64,000 nt of DNA, taken from NCBI RefSeq assembly GCF_021545845.1, contig NZ_CP088923.1, positions 1,736,001-1,800,000 of the forward strand, read 5' to 3'. Shown piece after piece: positions 8,128 to 18,200 of this stretch (position 1 is the stretch's first letter; the number at the start of each line of letters is the position of its first letter). The notes beneath the pieces were generated by a model, which saw nothing but the letters and a program-made list of their open reading frames with translations, had not been told where the DNA came from and made no database searches. The position numbers and the translations under genes were made by a program. This DNA is from Rhodanobacter thiooxydans. Its GTDB lineage: Bacteria > Pseudomonadota > Gammaproteobacteria > Xanthomonadales > Rhodanobacteraceae.

Positions 8128-11100
8128 ATGAACATCATCTCCCGTCTGCACGGCAAGCCCCGCCACTTCGCCACCCGGCTGCTGGCCAGCGGTTTCTCCG
8201 TCTGGCTGCTGGGCGTTGCCTTTTCGCCGGCGCTGGCGGCCACCACACCAGGCCCGACGGTGGACCAGTCGCCGTTGATCATCCAGAAACCGCTGCCGCC
8301 GAACATCGTGTTGATGCTGGACGACTCGGGGTCGATGAGGTGGGACATCATGCCCGACTATGGCTCGCTGAGTGACAAGAGCAGGGATGCCTTGGTCAAT
8401 TCCGACGTCAATGGTGTTTATTACAACCCCACGGTCAAGTACACGGTGCCGCCGCAAGCGAATGGGACTCCATATCCCAGTGCGACTTTCGACGCCGCAT
8501 TGACCAATGGTTTCGATAAAAGCAGCCCCGCGGTGGATCTGAGCACCTACCGCGGTGCCTACGACGTATACAACACGAATTACGTGGGCACGCTTGTCCA
8601 ATATTCGATTGCGGTCGCTGACAAAGGGGCGTCCAGTTACGCGCCGGCGAGCGGCTGTCCGGCGGACACCGCGATTTCTGGTGGCGCGCAGCCGGGCTAC
8701 TGCGCGTTCAACGATACAAGCAACGTCCCCACCGTACGTTTCAATTTTTTTGCGACAAACGGCTACTTCTACGTTAGTCGTTGCAAAAGCATCAGTGATG
8801 TGTATACGGACAGCAACAACAGCTGCACCCCGGGGCACTCGTTCTTCACGTATACGACGGTGAACACGGGCGGTGGCTATACCAGGCATTATGTCGCCAA
8901 GGTAGCAGGAGACTGCACAACCGCCGGCCTGGCGAGCGACGTGTGTGATGAAACGGATGCTGCACGACAGAACGTGGCCACGTGGTTCTCCTATTACCAC
9001 ACGCGTATCTTGATGGCCCGCAGCGGAGTGATGAGTGCGTTTGCGACCATTGATCCCTTGTTCCGCGTTGGTTTCAGCTCGATCAACGGGACAAATACTG
9101 CCGGTATGCCAACCGGTGCCGTCACGGTAGGCGGCAAGACAATTGCCGCGGTCCAACCGTTTGGGGATGGCAGCAGTGGAACGCAGCGCGCGAGCCTGTG
9201 GAGTTGGCTTACTGGCGTCACCCCTTTCAAAGGTGGTACGCCACTGCGTCTCTCCCTGGATGCCGTCGGCCAGTACTACAAGGCTGACCAACCCTGGCAG
9301 ACCTCGGCGAGCGACACGACCGAGCTGGCCTGCCGCCAGTCGTACACCATCCTGACCACGGACGGCTTCTGGAACGGCGGCACGCCTTCCAGTATCGGCA
9401 ACGTGGACAACACCACAAAGGGTCCGATCACCGGGCCCAACAACCAGCCCTTTACGTACAACCCGGGATTGCCTTATTCGGACAGCCAGAGCGATACGCT
9501 GGCCGACGTAGCCATGAAGTACTGGATCAACGACTTGCGCCCGGCGGTCAACGAGGTGCCTACCAGCAAGGAAGATCCGGCGTTCTGGCAGCACATGGTC
9601 ACGTTCACGCTGGGTCTGGGTTTCGACCCGGTCTATGCGAAGGGTGGGGCGACGGTTCCGGTCGACCAGATCTTTGCCTGGGCCAATGGCGACAGCAGCC
9701 AGGCGATCAGTGGATTCAGTTGGCCGGTGCCGGGGGCGGACAAGATCGAGAATATCGCCGACCTGGCCCATGCGGCCGTCAACGGCCACGGCGGCTTCGC
9801 CTCGGCGAAGACGCCGGACGAGTTCAGCGCGGCGTTGAAGAAGGCGCTGCAGCGCGCCTCCGATCGCGTAGGCACCGGCGCCAGCCTCGCCGCCAACTCC
9901 ACCCAGCTGAAGACCGGCGCGTTCGCCTACCAGGCCAATTACTACACCGGCAACTGGAAGGGCGATCTCAAGGCCATCGCGGTGGACCCGAACAACGCCA
10001 TGCTCGCGCTGACGCCGACCTGGACGGCGGCCAGCAAGTTGCCCGCCGCCATCGACCGGAAGATCTACACCTACAACCCGGACGTGGCCCCGGTGGCGGC
10101 CGTGGCGTTCACCGACCCGGCAACCCTGTCCAGTGCGGAGCGGCCGGCGCTGGGCGTCGACGCGACCGCACAGCAGAACATGATCAACTATCTGCGCGGC
10201 GACAGCTCGAAGGAGATGAGCGCGAAGAACGGCATCTACCGTACGCGCGAAACGCCGCTGGGCGACATCGTCAACTCGCAGCCGGTCTACGCGGGGCAGC
10301 CCGAGGCGAACCAGTTCGTCGGCCAGGTGTTCACCGGCAGCGACACCTTCGGGTCATACTCCGCCACCACCCGCCAGGGGCTGATTTTCGTGGCGGCCAA
10401 TGACGGCATGCTGCACGCATTCAATGCCGATACCGGAGCCGAGGTCTTTGCCTACCTGCCGGCCGCCGTCATCACCAGCGGCTTGTCCAACCTGTCCAAG
10501 CCCGACTACGGTTCGACGTCGGTGCCGCATCAATTCTTCAACGATGGCGAGTTGACAATAGCGGACGTGTATTTCGGCTCGGCCTGGCACACCGTGGCGG
10601 TGGGCACGACCGGTCGTGGTACGGCCAGGGCGATCTACGCGCTGGACGTGACCAATCCCGCCAGCATCACGCTGCTGTGGGAGCGCTCCGCCGGTGACGG
10701 CAAGGCCAATGCCGATTCCATCGGCCAGATGACCGGCAAGCCGGTGATCGCGCAGACCGACGCTGTCGCCAGCAATACGACCGGCGACGCCAACTGGTCG
10801 GTACTGATCGGCAACGGCTACAACAGCAAGAACGGCACGGCAGCCCTGCTGCAGTTCGCCGTCAAGGACGGTACCCTCAGTGTGCATGCCACCGATGCCA
10901 CGACCGCGAACGGTCTGGCCGCGCCGGCGGTGTGGATGGGCGATCTCTCCGTGGGTATCAGCACGGTGGCCTATGCCGGCGATGCGCAGGGGCGGGTGTG
11001 GTCGTTCGGCCTCAACAAGGCCACCACGAGGGGGGGCGTCACCACCTACGCCCCCACGCCCATCAGTACCGGCACCAAGCTGTACACCGCGATGGACGCC

Positions 11101-11916
11101 GCCAGCGGCGGCAACGCGCAGCCGATCACCGGCGGCATGCTGATCGGCAAGAATCCGCTCACCCAGGACTTGTGGGTGTTTTTCGGCACTGGGCAGTACC
11201 TGAACAGCAGCGACCTTACGACGACGACGACGCAGAGCTGGTACGGCTTGATCGTCAGTTCCGCCACCAGCGGGCTGGCGGTCGATGGCACCAAGGCCCG
11301 CAGCAGCCTCGTGCAGCGTTCCATCATTGCGGAGACGCCCGGGACACCGGAGGTGCTGAACGCCGATGGCACGGTGGCTACCGCGGCGATCGCACCGGCG
11401 CGGGCGGTCACGGCCACGCCGAGTTCATCCGACATGGCCGGCAAGTCGGGCTGGTACATCGACCTGCTGTCGCCGACCAGCACCACCGCGCCCGACGGCA
11501 CGGTGACCTATACCCCCAACCAGACACAGCAAGGGGAGCGGATCGTCACCCCGAACCAGTTCCAGGGCAACCAACTGCTGGCGACCACGCGCATTCCGCA
11601 GGCCGCCGACCTGTGCAACCCGTCCGGTCGTGGCTGGATCATGGCGGTCGACCCGTTCACCGGCACCAATCCGAAGTCGAGCTTCTTCGACCTCAACGGC
11701 GACGGCCAGATCAACCAGCCGGCGGACTGGATCGTGGTGGGCGGAAAGCCGGTGGCGGCCGGCGGCATGGGTTTCAGTTCGCTGCCCAACAATCCGATCT
11801 TCATGGGCGGCAGCATGCTGGTGAGTTTCGACAACGGCAGCGCCACCAGCATCAAGACCTCCGGCACCTCCGGCACCCTGCAACGCGTTTCCTGGCGCGA
11901 ACTGATCGCCCAGTAA
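8128..11916 (+). CDS. pilY1: Type IV pilus tip adhesin/assembly factor PilY1
   Basis: A 1262-residue secreted protein with a signal peptide (ending near FSPALAA). The N-terminal third holds a von Willebrand A-like domain with MIDAS-type DDSGSM at about residue 65. The C-terminal half is the PilY1 beta-propeller (FVAANDGMLHAFNADTG is its signature) with a calcium-loop-like DLNGDGQINQPAD near residue 1187. The family promotes pilus extension and surface contact sensing and acts in the periplasm and at the pilus tip. Within about residues 80-300 the DNA is somewhat richer in A and T than its surroundings, as expected for a variable adhesin region. Confidence 0.93.
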   Translation: MNIISRLHGKPRHFATRLLASGFSVWLLGVAFSPALAATTPGPTVDQSPLIIQKPLPPNIVLMLDDSGSMRWDIMPDYGSLSDKSRDALVNSDVNGVYYNPTVKYTVPPQANGTPYPSATFDAALTNGFDKSSPAVDLSTYRGAYDVYNTNYVGTLVQYSIAVADKGASSYAPASGCPADTAISGGAQPGYCAFNDTSNVPTVRFNFFATNGYFYVSRCKSISDVYTDSNNSCTPGHSFFTYTTVNTGGGYTRHYVAKVAGDCTTAGLASDVCDETDAARQNVATWFSYYHTRILMARSGVMSAFATIDPLFRVGFSSINGTNTAGMPTGAVTVGGKTIAAVQPFGDGSSGTQRASLWSWLTGVTPFKGGTPLRLSLDAVGQYYKADQPWQTSASDTTELACRQSYTILTTDGFWNGGTPSSIGNVDNTTKGPITGPNNQPFTYNPGLPYSDSQSDTLADVAMKYWINDLRPAVNEVPTSKEDPAFWQHMVTFTLGLGFDPVYAKGGATVPVDQIFAWANGDSSQAISGFSWPVPGADKIENIADLAHAAVNGHGGFASAKTPDEFSAALKKALQRASDRVGTGASLAANSTQLKTGAFAYQANYYTGNWKGDLKAIAVDPNNAMLALTPTWTAASKLPAAIDRKIYTYNPDVAPVAAVAFTDPATLSSAERPALGVDATAQQNMINYLRGDSSKEMSAKNGIYRTRETPLGDIVNSQPVYAGQPEANQFVGQVFTGSDTFGSYSATTRQGLIFVAANDGMLHAFNADTGAEVFAYLPAAVITSGLSNLSKPDYGSTSVPHQFFNDGELTIADVYFGSAWHTVAVGTTGRGTARAIYALDVTNPASITLLWERSAGDGKANADSIGQMTGKPVIAQTDAVASNTTGDANWSVLIGNGYNSKNGTAALLQFAVKDGTLSVHATDATTANGLAAPAVWMGDLSVGISTVAYAGDAQGRVWSFGLNKATTRGGVTTYAPTPISTGTKLYTAMDAASGGNAQPITGGMLIGKNPLTQDLWVFFGTGQYLNSSDLTTTTTQSWYGLIVSSATSGLAVDGTKARSSLVQRSIIAETPGTPEVLNADGTVATAAIAPARAVTATPSSSDMAGKSGWYIDLLSPTSTTAPDGTVTYTPNQTQQGERIVTPNQFQGNQLLATTRIPQAADLCNPSGRGWIMAVDPFTGTNPKSSFFDLNGDGQINQPADWIVVGGKPVAAGGMGFSSLPNNPIFMGGSMLVSFDNGSATSIKTSGTSGTLQRVSWRELIAQ

Positions 11917-11925
11917 AAGGAATGA

Positions 11926-12417
11926 ATGATGACATCGCTTCCGTCCAATGAAGGCAAGCCGGCATCCGTGGATGGGTGCCTGATGCCGCCCGCCCGCGGT
12001 GCTCGCGCAGTGCGCGGCCAACGCAGCGCCGGCTTCACCCTGATCGAGCTGATGATCGTGGTGGCGATCATCGCGATCCTGGCGGCGATCGCCTTGCCCG
12101 CGTACACCAGCTACATCACCAGGACCAAGCGGACAGCGGCGGAAGGCTGCCTGTCGGAGCATGCCAACTACATGGAGCGTTACTACACCACCAACCTCAG
12201 CTACAAGGGCGCGGCGTTGCCGGGGCTGGATTGCGCCACCCCGCAGCGTACCGGTGCCGACTACAGCTACGATCTGCCGTCCTCTTCGCTGAGCGTATCG
12301 ACTTACAAGATCACGGCCACGCCGACGGGCGCCCAGCTGACCCGCGACACCACGTGCGGCACGTTGTCGATCGACCAGACCGGGACACGCGGGCCCAGCA
12401 CAGCCGGTTGCTGGTGA
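11926..12417 (+). CDS. pilE: Type IV pilin-like minor pilin PilE
   Basis: A 163-residue prepilin with an N-methylation site G before FTLIELMIVVAIIAILAAIA, Glu5 present, and a short globular domain with cysteines near the end, as in PilE/ComP-type minor pilins. It is the last gene of the operon, 9 bp after pilY1. The preceding AAAGGAATG may serve as its ribosome site. A start at 11929 is equally possible. Confidence 0.88.
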   Translation: MMTSLPSNEGKPASVDGCLMPPARGARAVRGQRSAGFTLIELMIVVAIIAILAAIALPAYTSYITRTKRTAAEGCLSEHANYMERYYTTNLSYKGAALPGLDCATPQRTGADYSYDLPSSSLSVSTYKITATPTGAQLTRDTTCGTLSIDQTGTRGPSTAGCW

Positions 12418-12561
12418 TGCCATGGGTCTTCCGTGCGGAATTGGCGGAGGACCCGAAGCTGTTTCCACCTTCGACGCTCCATTGCGAGAGAGGAAAATCC
12501 CCTTGGGCAGGCACAGCGCCGGGTAATGGCACAAGAGGCGTCGGCATGGCGACCGCCAGCG

Positions 12562-12966
12562 TCACGCGTTTTCGTAGATGGCTTCCAGGGCAGCCCTGGC
12601 GAGAAAGCCCGAGCGGTTTTCGTGGCGCACGGCGACGTACTTGTCGATTTGCCTCAGGACACGCTTGGGAACGGTGATGTTGATGCGCTCCACGGTGTCG
12701 TCGAAATCGGCGAGATCGATTTCAATCACGCCCCAGGCCCAACCCTTGTATTCGGGATCTGCCATGTGTTCCTCCAAGGTTTTTGCCTTGGGAATCGGCT
12801 GACCGGTATCGAGGGCGGCATTGAGCCATAGCTCAATGGCTTCTCTGGCCTTGGTGTATGCCTCGTCTGGAGAATCGCCGGCAGAGAAGCACCCCGGAAG
12901 ATCCGGCACGGCAACACCCCAGGCGGTCGTCTCGCTGCCGGTTTCGATGGCGATGGGATATTTCAT
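12562..12966 (-). CDS. hicB: HicB-type antitoxin
   Basis: A 134-residue antitoxin of the type II HicAB system. The N-terminal part is the partly degraded RNase H-like fold (DLPGCFSAGDSPDEAYTKAR), which blocks the HicA active site. The C-terminal part (ERINITVPKRVLRQIDKY and the following helix) looks like a ribbon-helix-helix DNA-binding domain, so HicB should repress its own promoter. The start overlaps the hicA stop by 4 bp. The frame extends further upstream, but that is read-through of hicA sequence. Confidence 0.9.
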   Translation of the reverse strand: MKYPIAIETGSETTAWGVAVPDLPGCFSAGDSPDEAYTKAREAIELWLNAALDTGQPIPKAKTLEEHMADPEYKGWAWGVIEIDLADFDDTVERINITVPKRVLRQIDKYVAVRHENRSGFLARAALEAIYENA

Positions 12967-13157
12967 GGCGTCTCCTTCAACAGGCCTGCGGCCTTGCGGA
13001 TCTGGCGGATCAGTCCGGTACCAAGCTCCTTCTCTGGGTGAGGGATGCTGAGATGGCCAGCTTTGTGCGGGTGCTTGTAGATGTGGTGGGAACCGTTGAT
13101 CCGGTCGAGTATCCAGCCGTCCTTGAGCAGTTCTCTGATCAGATCCTTGCTGTTCAT
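12963..13157 (-). CDS. hicA: HicA-type mRNA interferase toxin
   Basis: A 64-residue toxin with a double-stranded-RNA-binding-like fold. The catalytic His sits in the conserved GSHHIYKHP motif, followed by IPHPEKELGTGLIRQIRKAAG. The family cleaves mRNA when not bound by HicB. I chose ATG 13157 because it gives the usual HicA N-terminus (MNSKDLIRELLKDGW). No ribosome site precedes it; instead a -10 box ends 7 bases upstream, which suggests a leaderless message. Confidence 0.92.
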   Translation of the reverse strand: MNSKDLIRELLKDGWILDRINGSHHIYKHPHKAGHLSIPHPEKELGTGLIRQIRKAAGLLKETP

Positions 13158-13160
13158 AGT

Positions 13161-13193
13161 GTGTATCATACACATTGAGTCAGGGGCGGGCAA
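13161..13193 (-). promoter_or_regulatory. hicAB promoter and overlapping palindromic operator
   Basis: On the minus strand, -35 TTGCCC (13188-13193), a 17-bp spacer and -10 TATGAT (13165-13170) lie directly before the hicA ATG at 13157. A palindrome, GTGTATCATACAC (13161-13173), covers the -10 box and is a likely HicB operator. Predicted transcription would begin at or next to the A of the start codon. Confidence 0.6.
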
Positions 13194-13245
13194 GCTCGAC
13201 GACTTGCTGGCGGTGTGGGGGTGAGCAGTCCGGCATCATTCGCCA

Positions 13246-15234
13246 TCATGCCGATGCGGGCAGCAACCGCTCGCGCAGGCCGCCCAGCCGCCGGATCGGC
13301 CGCGCCAGCGCGGTGCGCAGCGCATCGTCAGTGCTCCAGATCTCGGCATGCTCCTTCGCGCGCGAGATGGCGGTGTAGACCAGTTCGCGGGTGAGGATAC
13401 GATTGTCGGCGTCCGGCGGCAGCAGCACGGCCACGTCGCGGTACTCCGAGCCCTGGCTGCGGTGGATGGTGATCGCCCAGGCGCTGTCGTGCGCGGGCAG
13501 CGCGCGTGGCGAGTAGCTGCGCAGGCCGGCGTTGCCGTCGCGGTCGCTGAGCTCGAACCACACACGCAACCCTTCGGCACCTTCCTGTGCGATGCCGACG
13601 TCGCCGTTGAACAGGCCGCGGGCGTAATCGTTGCGGGTGATGATGACGGGGCGACCGTGATACCAGGTGCGGTCGGCGTCGATGCCGAAACGGACGGCGA
13701 GCCGGCGCAGCATCAGCTCGTTGATACCCTGCGCGCCGAACGGGCCGTCGCGCAGCGCGCACAGGATCTGCAGCTGGCGCAGCCGCTGCAACGCTTCGGC
13801 AGCGTCGACGGCCGGCGTCAGCAGCGACTGCAGCAGCCCGGCGTGGCGCTCGATCCAGCCATCCACGCAGGCACGCAGGGCATGCATGTTGGGGCAGTGG
13901 CGCAGGTGCAGGTCGCCATCGCGGCGTTCGCCCAGCAGTGCGTCCAGCCATGTCGGGTCGGGGGCGTCGCGCAGCGCCTCGACGCCGCGCTGCAGGCCGC
14001 TGCCGGCGCGCCAGCTGTGGCTCAGCGTGAGTACCTGGCCGGCGAGCGGGGCATCGTCGGCGGCGACGCCTGGTGGGTGTTGCAGCAGCGGCGCGAGCAG
14101 GCCGGCCAGCGGCGGCGGCAGCCGCTGGCGCGGGGCGGCGGCGACGATGTCGGCCAGCACCGAGCCGGCATCGACCGAGGCGAGCTGGCCCGGGTCGCCG
14201 AGCAGGATCAGCACCGCCGCGGGCCGCAGCGCCTGCAGCAGCTGGCGCATCATCGCCAGGTCCACCATCGACGCCTCGTCCACCACCACGATGTCCTCGG
14301 CCAGCGGGTTGTGCGGGCCGCGCTCGAAGCTGTCGTCCATCGGCCGGTAGCCGAGCAGGCGGTGCAGCGTGCGCGCATCGGCATGCGGAATCTGCTGTAG
14401 GAGCGCAGCCTGTGCGCGATGGCCTGATGTGGATCGGGACGAAGAGCCATCGCGCACAGGCTGCGCTCCTACCGGGTCCCATGTTGCCTGCAGCTCCGTA
14501 GGGCGGGCACTGCCCGCCGCTGCTCCCCGTGATGCCGAAAAGCCGGAGCCGGCGGGCGGTGCCCGCCCTACGGGGGGTAGAGCAGCTTGCAGCTCGGCCT
14601 TGCCCCTGGCGATGGCCTGCGCCAGCCGCTGGGCGGCCTTGCCGGTGGGCGCAGCGAGCGCGATCGACGGCTGCGCCGGTAACCCGCAGGCCTGCGCATG
14701 GCGCAGCAGCATCAGCAGCATGCGCACCACGGTGGTGGTCTTGCCAGTGCCGGGGCCGCCGGTGAGCACGAAGAAATGCGCGCCGGGCACCGCGGCCACG
14801 GCGGCACGCTGACCATCGGTGGCGCCGCGCGGCATGCCGGCGAACAGCGCATCCAGGTCGTTGGCGAGGGTATCGGCGGCGAGCGGCAGCGTGCGTTGCG
14901 CGCAGCGCTGCAGGATCGCCTCGGCGAGCTTCGCCTCGTGCTGCCAGTTGCGCCACAGGTAGAAGCGCCCTTGCGCGTCGAGCACGAACGGCGTGAACGA
15001 ACTGCCGTCGCCGACCCAGTCGTGCCGGCGCAGCGCATCCAGTGCGTCGGCGTCGAGGCCGACGTCCGGGTCGGCCAGCACCGCGCAGGAATGGCCGCGG
15101 CCCTCGGCGCGGCTGGCCGCGCGTGCGGCGGCGGCGAGCAGGGCGGAGCCGGTGCGCCCGAGCACCCATTGCGCCAAGGTCTGGTCGATCGCGCGCTCGT
15201 CGGCGTCGGCAGCATGCGATAGCGGTTGGTTCAT
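13246..15234 (-). CDS. recD: Exodeoxyribonuclease V alpha subunit RecD
   Basis: The fast 5'-3' helicase subunit of RecBCD, which processes double-strand breaks. The protein has 662 residues. Walker A is GGPGTGKT (159-166), motif II is DEASMVDL, and the C-terminal UvrD-like signature is WAITIHRSQGSEY. The ATG at 15234 overlaps the recB stop by 4 bp, so recB and recD are coupled. Two palindromic repeats (14397-14472 and 14497-14572) lie inside the gene in frame and add about 60 residues (roughly 220-280) just before TLHRLLGYRP. They create no stop, so the gene appears intact. The frame runs on upstream inside recB, which is not a real extension. Confidence 0.95.
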   Translation of the reverse strand: MNQPLSHAADADERAIDQTLAQWVLGRTGSALLAAAARAASRAEGRGHSCAVLADPDVGLDADALDALRRHDWVGDGSSFTPFVLDAQGRFYLWRNWQHEAKLAEAILQRCAQRTLPLAADTLANDLDALFAGMPRGATDGQRAAVAAVPGAHFFVLTGGPGTGKTTTVVRMLLMLLRHAQACGLPAQPSIALAAPTGKAAQRLAQAIARGKAELQAALPPVGRAPPAGSGFSASRGAAAGSARPTELQATWDPVGAQPVRDGSSSRSTSGHRAQAALLQQIPHADARTLHRLLGYRPMDDSFERGPHNPLAEDIVVVDEASMVDLAMMRQLLQALRPAAVLILLGDPGQLASVDAGSVLADIVAAAPRQRLPPPLAGLLAPLLQHPPGVAADDAPLAGQVLTLSHSWRAGSGLQRGVEALRDAPDPTWLDALLGERRDGDLHLRHCPNMHALRACVDGWIERHAGLLQSLLTPAVDAAEALQRLRQLQILCALRDGPFGAQGINELMLRRLAVRFGIDADRTWYHGRPVIITRNDYARGLFNGDVGIAQEGAEGLRVWFELSDRDGNAGLRSYSPRALPAHDSAWAITIHRSQGSEYRDVAVLLPPDADNRILTRELVYTAISRAKEHAEIWSTDDALRTALARPIRRLGGLRERLLPASA
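14397..14472. repeat. GTAG-type palindromic repeat inside recD
   Basis: Perfect 27-bp inverted arms beginning GTAGGAGCGCAGCCTGTGCG flank a 22-base loop. The same family occurs between nadK and the 5'-nucleotidase (49950-50046). The arm starts with GTAG, as in REP sequences of Stenotrophomonas and relatives. It is translated in frame as part of RecD. Confidence 0.9.
14497..14572. repeat. Second palindromic repeat inside recD (CGTAGGGCGGGC family)
   Basis: Arms of 22 bp beginning CGTAGGGCGGGCACTGCCCG pair with one mismatch around a 32-base loop. Each arm can also fold on itself (GGGCGGGCACTGCCCGCC). A second copy lies between recB and recC (18830-18889). Both copies sit within the recBCD operon, and this one is translated as part of RecD. 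Confidence 0.9.
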
Positions 15235-18200
15235 GCCGCGGCCTCCTGTGCACCGGCGAACGCATCGTCGAGCGCCTCGACCAGCGCCGCCGGCCAGCGC
15301 CGGCGCCACACACCGAGCCCGGGCGCCAGCCCCAGCGCACGCACGAACAGGTACCAGCTTTCGCCGAGATGGCGTTCGGCCGTATAGCCGTCCATCCGCT
15401 GGCGCAGGTAGCGGTGCAGCGCCACGGTGTAGAGCAGCGCCTGCAGCGGGTAGTGGTGCACGGTCATGGCGGCCGCGAGCGAATCGCCCTGGTAGTCGCG
15501 CAGCCGCGCGCCGAGCCAGTTGGTCTTGTAGTCGAGCACGTGGAAGCGGCCGTCGCGGGCGAAGATCAGGTCGACGAAGCCGGTCAGCATGCCGTTCAGC
15601 GTGGTGGCGTCGAGGCTGGCCGGAATCGCCTCGGCGTGACCGTGGGCCGCGCACAGCCGGCGCAACGGCGCCAGCGGCACCTGCCACACCGGGAACTGGA
15701 ACTCGAACTCGGCGATGCGCTGGTCGGGGGCGAGGTCGAGCAGGCGCAGGCCGTCGCCCAGGTCGGCCTGGCGCGCGCGGTCGATCATCCGGCCCACGCG
15801 CTCAAGCGCTTCCTCGTGGGCGAGGTGCGGCGCGGCGACGGCCTGCGCGCCGAGCTGGCGGTGCAGCAGCTGGCGCTGGTCCGGCCACAGCGGGCCGGGC
15901 TGCGCCAGCTCGAACACCTGGTGCACGGCGTCGCCGAAGCGCGGGCCGCGCAGCGGGTACAGCGCGAGCAGGCGGCCGTCTTCGGTGTCGTCGCCCACTT
16001 CGATAGCCGGTTCTTCCGCGCCGGTTTCGTCGGCGCTGCCGCTGTCCTCGATCAGGGTGGCGGCATGGCGGGTCAGGCCGCTGAAGCTGTGCAACCACTG
16101 GAACGGCCGCAACTGCGGCAGCGGCGCCTGGGTGGCGCGCGGCGCTGGGGCTTCGACTGGCGGCCGGTAGCGGGTGTAGATGTCGGCGAACGGCGCGGCC
16201 AACTGCATGCCGCCGAGTGCTGTGGCCATCGCGGCGAGCGAGGCTTCGCCCTCGGGCAGCTCCAGCTTCCGCTGGGCCTGCCCGAGCAGCAGGTCGATCG
16301 CCGCCCATGCCCACGCCTGCGCGTCGTCGCCGGGTCGCAGGCCGCGGTCTGCCCAGTACACGTGCACGGCGTGCACGGCGCGGGTCAGCGCCACGTAGAG
16401 CAGGCGCAAGCGTTCCTCCAGTTCCTCGCGGAAGTGGCGCACGCGGTGCCCGGCGAAATGCGCCGAGCCCAGGTCCACACAGCGCTGGCCATCCGCATCG
16501 TGGTAGCGCAGCAGCTTCGGCGCGCGCGGGCCGTTGCGGTCGCCGATGCGCCACGCCAGCGGCAGGAACACGATGGGAAACTCCAGTCCCTTGCTGGCGT
16601 GGATGGTCAACAGCTGCACGCGGCGGGCGTCGCTCTCGATGCGCAGCTGGCGTTCGTCGGCCGCCTCGGCATCGCCGTCGCCGCCTTCCCGGCGCATCTC
16701 CTGCAGCCATGCGTACAGGCCGTCCAGCCCCTGCCGTGCGCCTTCCTCCGCAGCGAGCAGTTCGCCCAGGTGGCGCAGGTCGGTGAGCACGCGCTCGCCT
16801 TCCGGCAGCATCAGCAGGGCGGTGGCGCGCGCGGCCAGCAGTTCGCCGACCAACGCCAGCACGCCGCGACTGCGCACCAGCGCGCGCCACGCCTCGAAGC
16901 GTTCCAGCTCACGCTCGAACGCGGCGGCCTGCGCCTGCCACGCGTGGAACTGCTCCAGCGTGGCGCCGAGCAAGGTGGTGGCCAGCGCGCCGCGCACGGC
17001 CTGGTCGTCGTCGGCGTGCAGCACGGCGTACAGCACCAGCTCCAGCTCGCGCGCCACCTCGCCGGCGAAGATGTTGCCGCGGCCGCTGCCCACGCAGGGC
17101 ACGCCGCGGGCGACCAGCCGCTGGCGCAGCGCCACGATCTGCTTGTTGGTGGACAGCAGCACGGCGACGTCGCCGGGCGTCAGCCGGCGGCCGCCGATCG
17201 CCTGCCGTGGGTCGTTGAGCAGTTCGGCGATGCGGTTGGCGCAGTCGTCCAGCGCCAGCGCTTCGAGGGTGCCGAGGGACTTCACGTCCACCGCATCGCC
17301 GCGGAACGGATGGATCACCAGCGGCAGCGTCACCGGCTGGCCGTCGACGGTGTACGGCTGCTCGTCCGCCTTGCCGGCCGGTTCGACCGGCTGGTAGCGG
17401 ATCTGCGGCTGGCCGAAGCCGCCTTCGGTGTGGCCGTACCAGGCGTTCAATGCCTCCACCAGGGCACGGCTGGAACGATGGTTGGTGCCCAGCGAGAAGC
17501 GCTGGCCGGCCTGCTCGCCGGCGCGCAGGTAGGCGGCAATGTCGCCGCCGCGGAAACTGTAGATGGCCTGCTTGGGGTCGCCGATCATCACCAGCGTGCC
17601 GCGCTCGCGGTAGATCCGCTCGAAGATCGCGAACTGGCGCTGGTCGGTGTCCTGGAACTCGTCGATCAGGGCGACCGGGAAGGCTTCGAACAGGCGGTCG
17701 GCTAGCAGGTCGTCGGACGCGTCGCCGCACAGCCGCTGGTACACCGCGTCGATCAGCATGGAGAAGGTCAGCACCTGGCGCTGGCGTGCGCGGCGCGGCA
17801 TCTCATCGCGGCAGGTTTGCGCGGCCGCGGCCAGCACTTCGCCGCGCACGAGGATGTCGCGTATCCCGAGCAGCGGGCGCAGCGTCTGCAACGCATGGAT
17901 CAGTGGATGCGCAGCGAGCTCGCCGGCTCGGCCGGCAGCGGCCTGGGCCAGCAGCTTATCCGGCTCGAACACGTCGCTGATCGACTTGGCCAGTTGCGCC
18001 TCGTCGCCGTTGCGCAGCGCCTGAGTGATCTCGCCCAGTCGACTGCGTAGTGCCGCGTTGGCTCGCTTGTACAGCGTGGCGTCGCCCGCCAGCCGCTGCA
18101 GCTCGGCGATGCTGTCGTCGCCGCGTAGCGTGGCGAGTGCATGATCGAGTTCGGTCAGGCCGCCGGCCTCGATCCGCGCGTCGACGCTGTTGGCCAGCCC

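Noticed and set aside
12418..12561. Small gene between pilE and hicB
   Set aside because: Only short frames without ribosome sites or family features are seen.
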